Assembly (NCBI GenBank): GCA_045577175.1
Contig: JAZNHT010000027.1
Coordinates: forward strand, 1 to 44,476
DNA length: 44,476 bases
From: SIG701 sp045577175
GTDB lineage: Bacteria; Bacillota; Clostridia; Oscillospirales; CAG-272
Direction: 5' to 3'
Shown: positions 16,608 to 24,404 of the stretch, piece after piece
How the letters are laid out: each line of letters opens with the position of its first letter
Numbering within the stretch: position 1 is the first letter of the stretch
The notes under the pieces: generated by a model
What the model was told of the DNA's origin: nothing
The model's input: the letters and a program-made list of their open reading frames with translations, nothing else
Databases searched by the model: none
Made by a program: the position numbers and the translations under genes

Positions 16608-18056
16608 TTAATATTCGCGAAGGCTTTCTTCCTCGCCGTCCTTGTCGGATACCCCGATGGAGCCGAGCGTGACCGTCGAATCCTCGCTCAGATCGAGACG
16701 GACGTCGTCAATGGACTTGGCGCGTACCGGCTTCTCGCGGCGCGGCTCGGCGGCCATTCTCTTGTACGCCTCGATATTCTCCGCGCTTTCTGCGGAAAGC
16801 GGTACGTTCTTCTTCTGCTGCGGCTTGTCGCTCTTCTCCGTGCGATCTCCGCCCTTGCCGGAACGGCGGCGGCGGTTTTTGCCCTTCGTCACCTTATCCG
16901 CGCCCTCGTAGGTGATGACGATCTTGCGATTCTCATCACTGCCGACGGAGTGGGTGGACACGTTCTCGATGCCCTGAATCTCGGAGTGGATGATCCGTCT
17001 CTCATACGGGTTCATCGGCTCAAGCACGACGTTTCTCTTGTTTTTGATCGCCTTGGCTGCCATGCGGCGTGCGAGCGAACGGAGCGTATCCTCGCGCTTC
17101 TCGCGGTAGCCTTCGATGTCCACCACGATCTTCACAAACTCACGCTTCGCGCTCTCGCTCTTTCTGGACGCGCACAGATTCACAAGATACTGAATCGCGT
17201 CGAGCGTCTCGCCGTGGTGACCGATCAGGATGCCGCTGTCATCGCCGACGATTTCAATGCGTGCGGCGACCGTTCCCTCGGGAATCTCCTCGCCCATCGC
17301 GTCGGGATTGTGCTCCGCCTTTGCCGGAATCTTCATATTCGCAAGCAGCGTATTGGCGAAATCGATCGCAAACTCCATCTCGGCAGGGGTGACAAATTCG
17401 ACCTTCGGTCTCTCCTCGCGGATTTTTTCCTCACGCTTCTCCTTCACGGAGTCCGTCTTTTCCGCGATCTTCTCCTCGGTGCGGACAGGCTTCTCCTCGG
17501 GCTTCTCCGCTGCCTTCTTTACGGGATGATCCTTTGCGCGGACGACGAAGTTCTCTTTCGCGCCCGGTGCGGCAGGGGCGTCCTTGATGCCCTGCACGGC
17601 GGAGAGGAGATCCTTCTTTTTCTCCTCGGCCGGACGGGTATCGGCAGGACGGGACAGCTTGCCCTGCTTCTTCTGCGGCTTTTTGCCGCTGTCGTTCTTC
17701 TTGACGGGCGTGCGGAGCGCGGCGGGGAGGGCATCCTCCGATTTTGTCTCCGGCTTATCCTGCGGCTTCGGCTGGGGCTTGCCCTGCGGCTTTGCCTCCG
17801 CCTTCTTTTGGGGAGCACTGTCCTCCGTCTTCATCTTGCGGATGTCCGCGACAAGGTCGGACAGATCGGCATCGGGGAGGGATTTGGTGATTGTGACCTT
17901 CACCTTTGCGGGGGAGGCACCGATCCCGAGAAAGCCCTTCTTGGGCATCTCCAGGATGGTAAAGGACAGCTCGTGACCGTCGTCGCCGTACTTGGCGCGT
18001 GCCTCAGCCATGGCCTCCTCAACCGTTTTCGCGGTGAGAATAATTTCGTTACTCAT
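16608..18056 (-). CDS. jag: RNA-binding protein Jag (KhpB)
   Basis: This cytosolic RNA-binding protein is involved in cell elongation and envelope control in Gram-positives. The 482 aa include the Jag-N domain (1-55, with EMPKKGFLGIG), a long low-complexity Lys/Pro/Glu linker (about 75-225), a KH domain with the GHHG loop, and an R3H domain (EPMNPYERRIIHSEIQ). A second basic, disordered C-terminal tail contains NRRRRSGKGG. It is much longer than the ~208-aa Bacillus protein because of the linker and tail. It lies 18 bases after yidC and is the last gene of the rpmH group. Part of its 3' end is duplicated at 12695-12808. Confidence 0.95.
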   Translation of the reverse strand: MSNEIILTAKTVEEAMAEARAKYGDDGHELSFTILEMPKKGFLGIGASPAKVKVTITKSLPDADLSDLVADIRKMKTEDSAPQKKAEAKPQGKPQPKPQDKPETKSEDALPAALRTPVKKNDSGKKPQKKQGKLSRPADTRPAEEKKKDLLSAVQGIKDAPAAPGAKENFVVRAKDHPVKKAAEKPEEKPVRTEEKIAEKTDSVKEKREEKIREERPKVEFVTPAEMEFAIDFANTLLANMKIPAKAEHNPDAMGEEIPEGTVAARIEIVGDDSGILIGHHGETLDAIQYLVNLCASRKSESAKREFVKIVVDIEGYREKREDTLRSLARRMAAKAIKNKRNVVLEPMNPYERRIIHSEIQGIENVSTHSVGSDENRKIVITYEGADKVTKGKNRRRRSGKGGDRTEKSDKPQQKKNVPLSAESAENIEAYKRMAAEPRREKPVRAKSIDDVRLDLSEDSTVTLGSIGVSDKDGEEESLREY

Positions 18057-18074
18057 ACTGTTTTCCTGCGTTTC

Positions 18075-19214
18075 TTATTTTTCTTCGGATTTTTCGGAAT
18101 TTTCGTGCTTGTTTTCCTCTTTGAGGGCGGGGGCGTCCTTCATTTTGACATCGACGCCGTCACGCTTGGCGCGCTCTGCCTTCTCGGCGGCTTCCTCCGC
18201 CTCAGCCTCGGCAAGGCGGCGGCGGTACTCTGCCTGATACTCCTCATCGTCGATACGGTGGAGGGATTTCGGCGGAATCTTGCTCTTCTCGCGTTTCGGC
18301 TTGCCGACCTTCATTTCCTTCTCGGCGGCCTTATAATCCTCCTCCGTAAACTGCGGCGCGGGGATTACCTTCGAGAGGATGATCTGCTGTACGGCCATGA
18401 TGATACCGCGGAAAATCCAGTACAGACCGATAGCGGCAGGCATCTGAAAAGCGATCCAGCCGGAGAGGAGAGGCATCGACCAGTTCATCACCTGCATGGA
18501 GCAGCCCTTCTGCGCTTCAATCGTTTCGGGAGACTGGTAGGTGAACATACGGGTGATCTTCTGCGTAAGCAGCTGGAACACGACCGTCAGAACGGGAATG
18601 AGAATCAGCCAATCAAACGGGTTGAACGAAATAGTCGGAATACGGGAAAGGTCCACACCGAACAGATTGGTGTTGACGATCGCGTCTTCGATGTTCGGTA
18701 TCAGCTCTGTAATTTTCGGATCGGTATGCATAAGCTCGCGGGCTTTATTCATGACATCCAGATCATACCGCATCGTGAGACCGAGACCGCCCTCCTCCAC
18801 CGACGTCGTGAAGTAGGTGCTCAGCGCATTGATTTTCTCGACCGCTATGCCGCTGATATGGCGCAGAGGATTCATAACGACATTGAAAAGCGCAAGCAGA
18901 ATCGGCATCTGAATGAGAAGCGGCAGGCAGCCGGACGCAGGGTTATAGTTCTCTCTCTTGTAGAGCTCCTGCATTTCCTCCTGCAATTTTTGCTGGGTGG
19001 CGGCATCGTTTCTGCCGGCATATTTTTTGCGGAGTGCCGCCATTTTCGGCGCGAGCTTTGCCTGGCGGACGCTGTTTTTCTGCTGTTTGATACTGAACGG
19101 CAGAAGGACGATCTGCATCACGACTGCAAACAGAAGCAGTGCGACGAAGTAGTTATCCACAAGGGAATAACAGACACGCATGATCCATCCAAACGGTATA
19201 CTGATAATATCCAT
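18075..19214 (-). CDS. yidC: Membrane protein insertase YidC
   Basis: YidC/Oxa1 insertase for membrane proteins, acting alone or with SecYEG. The 379-aa protein has an N-terminal hydrophobic segment, then the conserved insertase core: LLLFAVVMQIVLLPFSIKQQ, the cytoplasmic coiled hairpin (residues about 45-90), and NPASGCLPLLIQMPILLALF, followed by further membrane segments near 220-300. The charged C-terminal tail is rich in Lys and Glu. A large extracytoplasmic loop follows the second segment. The start has AAAGGAA upstream. It is the fourth gene of the rpmH-rnpA-yidD-yidC-jag group. Confidence 0.96.
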   Translation of the reverse strand: MDIISIPFGWIMRVCYSLVDNYFVALLLFAVVMQIVLLPFSIKQQKNSVRQAKLAPKMAALRKKYAGRNDAATQQKLQEEMQELYKRENYNPASGCLPLLIQMPILLALFNVVMNPLRHISGIAVEKINALSTYFTTSVEEGGLGLTMRYDLDVMNKARELMHTDPKITELIPNIEDAIVNTNLFGVDLSRIPTISFNPFDWLILIPVLTVVFQLLTQKITRMFTYQSPETIEAQKGCSMQVMNWSMPLLSGWIAFQMPAAIGLYWIFRGIIMAVQQIILSKVIPAPQFTEEDYKAAEKEMKVGKPKREKSKIPPKSLHRIDDEEYQAEYRRRLAEAEAEEAAEKAERAKRDGVDVKMKDAPALKEENKHENSEKSEEK

Positions 19215-19231
19215 TTTGGTATTTCCTTTGT

Positions 19232-19510
19232 TTATTCTCTGTTTCGCCGTTTCCGTTTGGGAACGGGGTCCTCCCCGCCTTTGGAAAACGGATTACAGCG
19301 AAGCACTCTCCAGACGGTGAGTGCACTGCCGCAGACGATCCCCCATTCACGCACGGCATCGATGGCGTACTGCGAGCAGGTGGGGGTAAAGCGGCACACG
19401 GATGCTCCCTTATGGGGGGAGATCCACCTCCGGTAGGCGAATACCGGCGCGAGCGCGACGTTCTGCACGCCGCGGTAGATTTTTTCAAGGAGGGATCGCA
19501 TCTTCATCAT
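19232..19510 (-). CDS. yidD: Membrane insertion factor YidD
   Basis: Small (92 aa) YidD family protein thought to assist YidC-dependent membrane insertion. The signature region YRRWISPHKGASVCRFTPT and CSQYAIDAVREWG is present, as is the later RVLRCNPFSKGG motif. Its start codon overlaps the rnpA stop by four bases (ATGA), indicating translational coupling. Confidence 0.96.
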   Translation of the reverse strand: MMKMRSLLEKIYRGVQNVALAPVFAYRRWISPHKGASVCRFTPTCSQYAIDAVREWGIVCGSALTVWRVLRCNPFSKGGEDPVPKRKRRNRE

Positions 19511-19896
19511 GACGGTCTATCCTCGAAAAACATATCGAGCTTCGTGAAAGCTCTCTGCAAGTCACGTTTTACGTCCTGCATTCTGCACTCTGTCGCGTAC
19601 TCCCGGGCGGCTATGACGACGAGGTATCCGGTTTTGAGTTTTGCTTCTGCCATGATCTGGCGGAGCGACTCGCGGATCACACGTTTCGCGCGGTTACGCC
19701 GGACAGCGCCTCCGATTTTCTTTGAGGCGGAGATACCTATACGGTTTATATAGCGTTTGTCGGGGCGGGCGAGCATATACCGGCGCGCCTGTCTGTCCTT
19801 CAGAACGTAGACAGAGCAGCTTTTGCCGCCGGCTTTCTTTCCGCCGCGGTACGCTTTCCCGAACAGGTGATTTTCACGGATTGCGGTAAATTTCAT
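19507..19896 (-). CDS. rnpA: Ribonuclease P protein component
   Basis: Protein subunit that binds the RNase P RNA and pre-tRNA 5' leader. The 129 aa include the FYRAYRRGKK-like segment (FGKAYRGGKKAGG), the RNR motif region KKIGGAVRRNRAKRVIRESLR and a basic surface. It overlaps yidD by four bases. In most bacteria rpmH is immediately upstream; here the two are 721 bases apart because element copy F lies between them. Confidence 0.96.
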   Translation of the reverse strand: MKFTAIRENHLFGKAYRGGKKAGGKSCSVYVLKDRQARRYMLARPDKRYINRIGISASKKIGGAVRRNRAKRVIRESLRQIMAEAKLKTGYLVVIAAREYATECRMQDVKRDLQRAFTKLDMFFEDRPS

Positions 19897-19984
19897 ACGC
19901 GGGATTCCGTTTCATTAGAATTGTTTTTTGTGAATCTGTGGGTTTTTTTCTTTGAATTTTCGTTTATCTGTATCGCTTTTTTAC

Positions 19985-20525
19985 GCAGGAGGTGTGTAGC
20001 GCGGCACACCTCCTGCACCACCGCCACGATCGGAGAGAAGGGCACGCCCTTCTCTCCGATACCTCTTTTCCCCGATAGCGTTCCTTCAGCGGTAATTGTA
20101 TCACAACATACCACTTTCGCCTCAGTTTTTGAGGAGAGTCAAAAACGAACTGCTATGCTTCCATAGCATAAACGCTATTGTATAAGAGCTCCTTCGGAGC
20201 GAGGGTTTGTGCGAACAGTTTCCTATCGGAAACAGTATGCGGAGATGAAGGTACGATACGGGATAACGTAGCGCAATTTTACAGACTCTCCGTCAGCGAT
20301 AGCAGAGGGGAGTCTAAGACGCAACGACACCGCTTTGGTGGAAGAGGTATGTTGGCATACATTTACAGCTACACCCCAAGGGAGTGGGGTGCAGGGGAGA
20401 GGGAATGCCCCTCTCCCCTTGCCGTGGTGGTGGTGTGGAGGCGTTCCACGTTTAACGCCTCCACGTCTTTTCCCGCAAAGTTACTTCAAAAAGGGGGCAT
20501 TCGGGGGACACTCCCCCGAACGCGA
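19985..20525. repeat. Intergenic structured element, copy F (between rpmH and rnpA)
   Basis: The left outer hairpin at 19985-20016 (GCAGGAGGTGTG/CACACCTCCTGC) is followed by the inner hairpin GGAGAGAAGGGC/GCCCTTCTCTCC and CATACCACTTT near 20107. The right half has AGAGGTATGTTG, the inner hairpin GGGGAGAGGG/CCCCTCTCCCC, the outer hairpin GTGGAGGCGTT/AACGCCTCCAC, GCAAAGTTACTTC and a terminal CGGGGGA/TCCCCCG hairpin. Confidence 0.85.
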
Positions 20526-20528
20526 AGA

Positions 20529-20580
20529 AACCTCCGTGATCGCGGCGCGTACACATCGGTATGCCGGCATCCCGGAGGTT
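20529..20580 (-). terminator. Possible rpmH terminator or processing hairpin
   Basis: AACCTCCG (20529-20536) pairs with CGGAGGTT (20573-20580) around a loop containing the palindrome ATGCCGGCAT. On the minus strand the stem is followed only by TTTCTT, so termination would be weak. Confidence 0.4.
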
Positions 20581-20617
20581 ACAGATTCACTTTCGCCAAC
20601 ATATAAGGCAAATACAA

Positions 20618-20752
20618 TCAGTGAGTCAGACGAGCTCTGCCCTTCGCGCGGCGTCTCTTCAAAACTTTTCTGCCGTCGGCGGTCTTCATTCTCTTACGGA
20701 AGCCATGAACTTTGCTTCTCTGGCGCTTCTTCGGCTGGTAGGTTCTCAGCAT
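20618..20752 (-). CDS. rpmH: 50S ribosomal protein L34
   Basis: A 44-residue basic protein starting MLRTYQPKKRQRSKVHGFRK and ending ARLTH. It has the diagnostic TYQPK, HGFRKRM and RRAKGRARL motifs, so the identification is secure despite the length. AAGGAGG stands 8 bases before the ATG. A strong promoter lies upstream and points away from dnaA. Confidence 0.97.
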   Translation of the reverse strand: MLRTYQPKKRQRSKVHGFRKRMKTADGRKVLKRRRAKGRARLTH

Positions 20753-20802
20753 ATTTCGATCCTCCTTATGTGGAATCTGAAGTGGTTTGCATAGCACATA
20801 AT

Positions 20803-20832
20803 ATTATAATTGACTTTATAGGCATTTGTCAA
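20803..20832 (-). promoter_or_regulatory. rpmH promoter (sigma-A type)
   Basis: On the minus strand TTGACA (20827-20832) is followed after 18 bp by TATAAT (20803-20808). It is divergent from the dnaA promoter, whose -35 begins 72 bp away. Confidence 0.9.
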
Positions 20833-20903
20833 GGGTTTTTCTGAAATTTTCCCGAAAATGATAAATATTTTCGCGACACTTTCCCTCCTTATAAAGAAAG
20901 GAC

Positions 20904-20932
20904 TTGCTTTTTTTCTGAAGATGTGGTATAAT
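20904..20932 (+). promoter_or_regulatory. dnaA promoter (sigma-A type, extended -10)
   Basis: TTGCTT (20904-20909), a 17-bp spacer and TGG-TATAAT (20927-20932) predict a start near 20939 and a leader of about 160 bases before dnaA. Confidence 0.85.
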
Positions 20933-20961
20933 GAATTGAATATCTGTACCCGTGCGGTTTT

Positions 20962-21058
20962 TCTCTTTTACGCGCATACGCGCAAAAGAGATTTAATTAT
21001 ACGCGCGTGCGCGCGCGAGATAGATTTTATATACGCGCGTGCGCGTATACGCGCGCGA
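20962..21058 (+). promoter_or_regulatory. dnaA leader with alternating purine-pyrimidine tracts and hairpins
   Basis: A TCTCTTTT/AAAAGAGA hairpin (20962-20991) is followed by a 20-bp perfectly alternating pyrimidine-purine tract (20998-21017) and a second of about 30 bp (21028-21057). The second contains the hairpin ATACGCGC-GT-GCGCGTAT (21031-21048). Such tracts are classical Z-DNA or cruciform formers. No DnaA box consensus lies here. Confidence 0.75.
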
Positions 21059-21101
21059 GGGTCTATTTTATACATATATCTACAGAAATGAGGATTCGTT
21101 T

Positions 21102-22511
21102 ATGTTTTCGATCCGTGACGCAGATGCGATCCTGAAGGGAATTTACGATACAATCAAGGATTCCGATGCGCTGTCAAGCACCGCCTTGGAATATTGGTTC
21201 AAAAAATTCAAAATCGTTCTGATCGATGAGGAGGCCGCGGTCATCGTCTTCTCCACCGATCTCGATATGAAAAAGAAAACCTTATTCAAGCACTACAGCG
21301 AGAATATCGCCGAGGCAATAAAAGCCGTGCTCGGCAAGGCGTATGAGTTCGACATCGTTGTTGAGGAGGATCCCGACCGCGAGCCTTTGGAGGGCGAGGG
21401 ACGGGTGATTTCTCCCCTGCTCGCCGCACGCGAGCTTGAGGATGAGGAGGAGGAGGAGGAAAAATCCGCAGCCCGTCCGAGCGGCGAAAAACGGCTCTCC
21501 TACAACAACGAGTACACATTCGAAAATTTCATCGTCGGCGGATCAAACCGATTTGCACACGCCGCATCCTTCGCCGTTGCCACGCATCCGGCGTGCGAGT
21601 ACAATCCGCTGCTCATCTACGGCCCGTCCGGTCTCGGAAAGACGCATCTGATGTATGCGATCACGAACAAGCTGCTCGAAAGAAATCCCGACATGAATGC
21701 CATCTACGTAGCCGGTGAGGATTTCGCCAATCAGCTCATCGAATCGATCAAGAGACAGACGAACTACGCGTTCCGCGAAAAATACCGCAAGGCGGATATT
21801 CTCCTCATCGACGATATTCAGTTTATCGCCGGAAAGGAAGCCACGCAGGAGGAATTTTTCCACACGTTCAACGCTTTGTATCAGGATAAAAAGCAGATCA
21901 TCCTCACCTCCGACCGTCCGCCGAAGGAAATGATTACGCTGGAGGAGCGTATCCGCACGAGACTGGAGCAGGGACTGATCGTGGACATTCATCTGCCGGA
22001 TTACGAGCTCCGTCTCGCCATTCTGAAAAACAAGGCGGAGATCATGCATCTGACGATCGGGGACGAGTTGCTTGCGTATATTGCGGAGAAGCTGGTATCG
22101 AATATCCGTCAGCTGGAGGGCATCATCAAGCGGATTTCCGCTATGCACATGCTTGAGGGCGCGCAAATCAATATGGAGCTGGTCCGTTCGCTTGTGCCGA
22201 TTTTCCAGCAGGATACGGAGCCGGTATCCGAAACGGCGGAGAAGATCATCACCGCAGTCGGAAAGCGGTACGGTGTGACGCCTGCGGACATTCTCGGCAC
22301 GAAACGGAACAAGGAAATCAAGGATGCGCGCAACATTTCGATGTACATCATCCGTCAGGTGACGGATCTCTCCCTGCCGTCGATCGGTACGATGTTTTCG
22401 AGAGATCACTCCACGGTGCATTCGAACATCACCGCAGTGGAAAAGCAGATGAAGACGGATGCCATGTTCGCCGCCGATATTGAGGATATTCGGAGAGAGG
22501 TAAAGAGGTAA
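21102..22511 (+). CDS. dnaA: Chromosomal replication initiator DnaA
   Basis: AAA+ initiator that binds oriC and melts the origin. The 469-aa start at 21102 has GAGG 9 bases upstream. Domain I covers residues 1-85, and a very acidic linker follows (ELEDEEEEEE near 111-120). The AAA+ domain has Walker A GPSGLGKT (174-181) and Walker B LLIDDIQF (234-241), with the arginine-finger region after TLEERIRTRLEQGL. The C-terminal DNA-binding domain carries SLPSIGTMFSRDHSTV, matching the DnaA box-reading signature. oriC lies directly downstream. Confidence 0.98.
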   Translation: MFSIRDADAILKGIYDTIKDSDALSSTALEYWFKKFKIVLIDEEAAVIVFSTDLDMKKKTLFKHYSENIAEAIKAVLGKAYEFDIVVEEDPDREPLEGEGRVISPLLAARELEDEEEEEEKSAARPSGEKRLSYNNEYTFENFIVGGSNRFAHAASFAVATHPACEYNPLLIYGPSGLGKTHLMYAITNKLLERNPDMNAIYVAGEDFANQLIESIKRQTNYAFREKYRKADILLIDDIQFIAGKEATQEEFFHTFNALYQDKKQIILTSDRPPKEMITLEERIRTRLEQGLIVDIHLPDYELRLAILKNKAEIMHLTIGDELLAYIAEKLVSNIRQLEGIIKRISAMHMLEGAQINMELVRSLVPIFQQDTEPVSETAEKIITAVGKRYGVTPADILGTKRNKEIKDARNISMYIIRQVTDLSLPSIGTMFSRDHSTVHSNITAVEKQMKTDAMFAADIEDIRREVKR

Positions 22512-22527
22512 AGGGAGGGGCAATAAT

Positions 22528-22680
22528 GCGGGGTGCAGGGGCAGAGCCCCGCATCTTATGCGGCGGAGGTCGTAGGAGGGTAGCGAAGCGGCGGGGCGGT
22601 AGTGAATAACACCGCGGGGCGGTGTTAGAGCCGCACCGTGCCCGAGCCGCAGTGAGAAAGCGCGACACGCCCCTCCTACA
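22528..22680. repeat. Intergenic structured element, partial copy G (after dnaA)
   Basis: Only end structures are present: an ATGCGGGG...CCCCGCAT hairpin, the GGCGGAGGTCG linker, and a TAGGAGGG...CCCTCCTA hairpin that holds the ~90-bp nested module (GTAGCGAAGCGGC, CACCGCGGGGCGGTG). No core or CATACCACTTT block remains. It may serve as the dnaA terminator. Confidence 0.75.
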
Positions 22681-23160
22681 TCGTAACCCTTATCCCCACA
22701 ACTTTTCCACACCGTGTGGAAAACCCTGTGGAAATCCCACCGAAAGGACAAGATTTTCCCATCAAAATTCTCTTACGGTTTTGCGAAAAGCTAAGAATCT
22801 CTTATAAAACCGAATACCCCAAATCCACAATTTCCCGATATTTCCCTCCTGTGGAAAATGCGGAAGTATCCTCTCCCTGAGACGGAAAAAACAAACACTG
22901 TGGAAAACGTTTTCCTTTGCCCCTGTTTAGAGACTGTGGAAAAAACGGCAAAAAAATCCGACCGCAAAAAATCACGGGAAAAGACGGAAATCAGAGAAAG
23001 TTTTCCACAAACGAAAGAAGTCAGAATAACAGGATACTCTCTCCTTCCATGGCGGAAAAAGGCAGGCAGTATCGGAGGTTTCGGACTTTTCCACAGAATA
23101 AACACCCCCTACTGCTGCTACTGCTGAAATATTATATTATTTATATCTTTATATAACGCG
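22680..23160. other. Chromosomal replication origin (oriC)
   Basis: The dnaA-dnaN spacer holds nine good DnaA boxes of the form TTTTCCACA or close variants. They lie at 22703-22711 (+), 22715-22723 (-), 22727-22735 (-), 22821-22829 (+, AAATCCACA), 22850-22858 (-), 22899-22907 (-), 22935-22943 (-), 23001-23009 (+) and 23087-23095 (+). A weaker TTATCCCCA is at 22690. After the last box come CCCCCT, a triplet tract TACTGCTGCTACTGCTG (23110-23126) and an AT-rich stretch (23127-23155). This order resembles the box, GC cluster, DnaA-trio and unwinding element of Bacillus. Boxes use TTTT rather than TTAT. Confidence 0.93.
23127..23155. other. DNA unwinding element
   Basis: This 29-bp run is made almost only of A and T and stands between the triplet tract and dnaN, where origin melting is expected. 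Confidence 0.75.
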
Positions 23161-23173
23161 AAAGGAATCACTC

Positions 23174-24364
23174 ATGAAAGTTTCGTTCAACCGCGACGTA
23201 CTCATCAGCGCAATCACCCCCGCTGCCGGTATCGCGTCCATCAAAAACGTATCCTCCAATATCGAAGGCGTTCTGCTGGAATGCCCGGGTGAGCTGGAGG
23301 GAACGTGCCGCGTCACTGCATACGATATGGAAAAGGGTATGCGCACCTCGATCCCGTGCGAAATTGAGGAGGGCGGCAAAATCGTCGTCAAGGCGCAGAA
23401 TCTTTTGCAGATCATCCGCGCACTGCCCGAAGGCATGATCGACATCACGGTAGATGAAAATTACCGTGCCGTCATCTCGCAGGGCAAGGCGGCCTTTGCG
23501 ATCTCCGTCATGCCCGGTGAGAATTTTCCGCAGCTTCCCCTGCTCGCGGGTGATCGGAATTACACGATGCCGCAGCACGTGCTCCGCGATGTCGTTACGA
23601 GAACGATCTACGCCGTCGGGCAGAACGATATGCGCTCCGCGTTCAACGGTGCGTTCTTCAAAATTGAAAACAATCGCCTCATGATTATCGGCTGCGACGG
23701 TAACCGTATTGCGATCTCGCACGTACAGCTTCCCGGAGAGGCAAATCCGGAGGCGTCCGTCATCGTGCCCGGTATGCTTTTGGAGGAGGTGCTCCGCATG
23801 ATCCGCGATACGGAGGATGATGTGACCGTTACGCTTGCGAGAAAGCACATCATTTTCACGATCGGGGAGTACGTGTATTTCACGCGCCTGATTGAAGGCG
23901 ATTACATTGAATACAGCCGTATTCTGCCGAAAACGCACGAGACGGAGGTCTTTGTGGCGACGGATATTCTGCGCGGCGCTCTGGAGAGAGCGATGCTTGT
24001 CACGGAGGATAAGCTCGGCGGCAACACAAAGGCGTTCATCAAACTGGAATTTGAAGGGAATCTTCTGAAGATGTCATCGGTATCCGCCGGCGGATCGATT
24101 TACGATGAAATTTCCGTGGCGAAAACGGGCAACGATCTGACGATCGGATTCAACTGCCGACTGCTTGTGGAGGCGCTTCGCAACGTTCCCGACGGTGCGG
24201 ATCAGCTCAGGCTTTGTCTGAACACGCCTCTGACCGGTGTGACGATTGAAGAAGCGGGCGGCTCCGGCACGAAGGAGTACATCACGGGTGAGGGTGCCGA
24301 CCCTGATGCGGATTTCAAGGATGTGTTCCTTGACTACATTATGCCGATACGGATGAATAAGTGA
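23174..24364 (+). CDS. dnaN: DNA polymerase III sliding clamp (beta subunit)
   Basis: Ring-shaped processivity clamp of the replicase. The 396-aa protein begins MKVSFNRDVLISAI and has the three-fold repeated clamp fold. It keeps the conserved FNGAFFKIENNRLMIIGCDGNRIA region in domain 2 and the YIMPIRMNK C-terminus typical of beta clamps (PMRL-type end). It is somewhat longer than average because of a gap-like insertion near 355-375. AAAGGAA precedes the start. The stop codon lies inside the stem of a GTGAGGAC/GTCCTCAC hairpin (24361-24380). Confidence 0.97.
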   Translation: MKVSFNRDVLISAITPAAGIASIKNVSSNIEGVLLECPGELEGTCRVTAYDMEKGMRTSIPCEIEEGGKIVVKAQNLLQIIRALPEGMIDITVDENYRAVISQGKAAFAISVMPGENFPQLPLLAGDRNYTMPQHVLRDVVTRTIYAVGQNDMRSAFNGAFFKIENNRLMIIGCDGNRIAISHVQLPGEANPEASVIVPGMLLEEVLRMIRDTEDDVTVTLARKHIIFTIGEYVYFTRLIEGDYIEYSRILPKTHETEVFVATDILRGALERAMLVTEDKLGGNTKAFIKLEFEGNLLKMSSVSAGGSIYDEISVAKTGNDLTIGFNCRLLVEALRNVPDGADQLRLCLNTPLTGVTIEEAGGSGTKEYITGEGADPDADFKDVFLDYIMPIRMNK

Positions 24365-24380
24365 GGACGGCAGTCCTCAC
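24361..24380 (+). terminator. Hairpin across the dnaN stop codon
   Basis: An 8-bp perfect stem GTGAGGAC/GTCCTCAC with a GGCA loop includes the TGA stop. No T-run follows, so it may protect or punctuate rather than terminate. Confidence 0.45.
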
Positions 24381-24404
24381 GCTCCTGCGAATGACGCACG
24401 GCTT

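Noticed and set aside
16950..19436. An 828-codon open frame on the plus strand opposite jag, yidC and yidD
   Set aside because: It lies wholly antisense to three well-recognised genes, has no family features and reflects the low stop frequency of GC-rich codon use.
20858..21091. A 77-codon open frame upstream of dnaA
   Set aside because: It covers the dnaA promoter and the alternating purine-pyrimidine tract, and lacks a ribosome-binding site and any protein features.
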